DNA of 41,227 nt from an uncultured Desulfovibrio sp. (GTDB lineage: Bacteria; Desulfobacterota; Desulfovibrionia; Desulfovibrionales; Desulfovibrionaceae), in assembly GCA_944327295.1 (NCBI GenBank), contig CALVHF010000160.1, positions 1 to 41,227 of the forward strand. Reading direction: 5' to 3'. The notes under the pieces were generated by a model. It was not told where the DNA came from. It searched no databases and saw only the letters and a list, made by a program, of their open reading frames with translations. This document shows, in pieces, positions 40,413 to 41,227 of the stretch (positions are counted from its first letter, which is position 1; every line of letters starts with the position of its first letter). Both the position numbers and the translations under genes were made by a program.

Positions 40413-41162
40413 CTACTCCATGATACTGGGATTATTGACAAGTGCCAGAATCTTCTTCCAGTAGCGCATGAGCCTTTGCTGTTCTGCAATCTTGCCGGCA
40501 GCCTTTGCGCCCTTCAGAAAGGACCACTTCTTGGCAAAGAGATCCTCAATGTCGCGTCCGTATGTCGCCTTGTTTTCGTCTGGCAGGCGCAGCACAGCCA
40601 CTATCTGTCTTTCGTATTCGGTGTAGACCCCGAACTGTTCAAAGGGACGTCCATCCGGGGAAGCAATCTCTCCAAAATAGGGATTGAGCCAGACGGCAAT
40701 CGGTGCATCAGGAAAGCCCCTGGTCAAATCCTCCAGACCACTGATCGTGTCTCCCAACGCCTGTCCCCCGGTCACAACCGAGTGAAACAGAACAGTATGC
40801 CCACGATCTGTGAGGATGGGGATGACCTCGTTGTCCTGAAGATAGCTGCCCAGGGCCACGAAGGAACTTGCCCCGTTGTCTACAATAATGTGGCCACTTT
40901 CGGGCGAAGTCACAAGACTTTCCAACAGGTCGTCGAACTTCCTTGGATCAATGTCGGCACCCTTCATGATCTCGACACCGTGGACATTGAACTCTTCAAA
41001 GCCCTTCAGGGTAGCGTTCACCGGATCCGTGTCATAGGCAATGACCGGTCTGCCGTCTTCCTTGCACAGCTCGGTCAGCCCTTGGTAGAGCATGCTTGCT
41101 ATCATGCTCTTGCCCACGCCACCTTTACCCTGGAGTATGAAATGAATCTTTGAGAGTGTCAA
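40413..41162 (-). CDS. traL: TraL-like ParA/MinD-family ATPase
   Basis: This 249-residue P-loop protein has the deviant Walker A of the ParA/MinD family in FILQGKGGVGKSMIASML (about 8-25), then VIAYDTDPVNATLKGF and GHIIVDNGASSFVAL. It matches TraL of IncP-like elements in size and position ahead of traM and may position the mating apparatus. The only start fitting the conserved N-terminus is TTG at 41162, without a good ribosome binding site; a start upstream in another frame (ATG near 41197) would need a frameshift. Translation may be coupled to a gene beyond the edge. Confidence 0.8.
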   Translation of the reverse strand: MTLSKIHFILQGKGGVGKSMIASMLYQGLTELCKEDGRPVIAYDTDPVNATLKGFEEFNVHGVEIMKGADIDPRKFDDLLESLVTSPESGHIIVDNGASSFVALGSYLQDNEVIPILTDRGHTVLFHSVVTGGQALGDTISGLEDLTRGFPDAPIAVWLNPYFGEIASPDGRPFEQFGVYTEYERQIVAVLRLPDENKATYGRDIEDLFAKKWSFLKGAKAAGKIAEQQRLMRYWKKILALVNNPSIME

Positions 41163-41227
41163 GTATACTGTGTAAATTCTGTTTGGAGATAGGGGGGTAA
41201 ATTGTCATCTGCTGGCCTAGCAGCCGG

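Larger units (their letters stand above)
4374..41227. mobile_element. Integrative and conjugative element inserted at tRNA-Ser, right end not in window
   Basis: The element is defined by a tRNA-adjacent tyrosine integrase, an AlpA-like regulator, a primase, a MOBP relaxase with accessory protein, a complete IncP-like mating-pair apparatus (trbB, C, D, E, J, L, F, G, H, I), a VirD4/TraG coupling protein, TraF peptidase, a conjugative primase and a topoisomerase, plus a restriction/defence cargo block. Integration genes point right and the transfer operon points left. The left boundary is the tRNA 3' end; the right boundary is not visible. Confidence 0.88.

Noticed and set aside
4374..41227. 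CRISPR array or retron
   Set aside because: I looked for regularly spaced repeats and for a reverse transcriptase gene; the only repeat groups are the short arrays described, without spacers, and no reverse transcriptase is present.
41163..41227. Start of another gene at the right edge
   Set aside because: An ATG frame near 41197 on the minus strand reads 27 codons and stops inside traL in another frame; too short and unsupported.

Overview
The window joins two kinds of DNA. Positions 1-4373 are ordinary chromosome: the start of an IS605-type tnpB on the left edge, then hisD, purC, fabI, a 48-residue membrane peptide gene and a tRNA-Ser(GGA). From about position 4374 to the right edge lies one integrative and conjugative element (ICE), inserted at the tRNA-Ser 3' end and continuing out of the window. 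The hisD-purC-fabI order, as I remember it from Desulfovibrio genomes, and the IncP-like transfer genes suggest a deltaproteobacterial sulfate reducer of the Desulfovibrionaceae. That is an inference from gene order and protein style, not from a database search.

Layout of the ICE. 4374-8309 is the integration and control end: a P4-type tyrosine integrase, a repeat-rich intergenic stretch, a 619-bp internally deleted IS, a coiled-coil protein, an AlpA-like regulator, and a leader whose hairpins end in what looks like a P4/P7 C4-type antisense RNA. Next comes a large primase-helicase (8329-10986). After an AT-rich gap, 11431-14328 holds the mobilisation genes on the plus strand: lytic transglycosylase, MobC/TraJ-like protein and MOBP relaxase. 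The relaxase reading frame contains a second small gene in another frame. An AT-rich stretch with iteron-like repeats follows (14329-14727).

15142-22481 is cargo. A serine recombinase leads an EcoRII-type restriction-modification operon (methyltransferase, type IIE endonuclease, Vsr nickase) on the plus strand. Converging on it from the minus strand is an AT-rich three-gene cassette: cytosine methyltransferase, DUF262 protein and a HEPN RNase-like protein. This cassette is the best candidate here for a little-described defence system. A 34-residue hydrophobic peptide gene with strong terminators sits just upstream of the recombinase and resembles a type I toxin.

22482-41162 is one long leftward conjugation operon. 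In order of transcription it is traL, traM, trbB, trbC, trbD, trbE, a small membrane protein, trbJ, trbL, trbF, trbG, trbH, trbI, traG/virD4, traF, a small acidic protein, an ArdC-peptidase-Toprim primase and a type IA topoisomerase. Together they form an IncP-like (MPF-T) mating apparatus, its coupling protein, and the DNA-processing enzymes that handle the transferred strand. Most junctions are 1-30 nt apart or overlap as ATGA/TGATG, so translational coupling is likely. The promoter of this operon and the right attachment site lie beyond the window.
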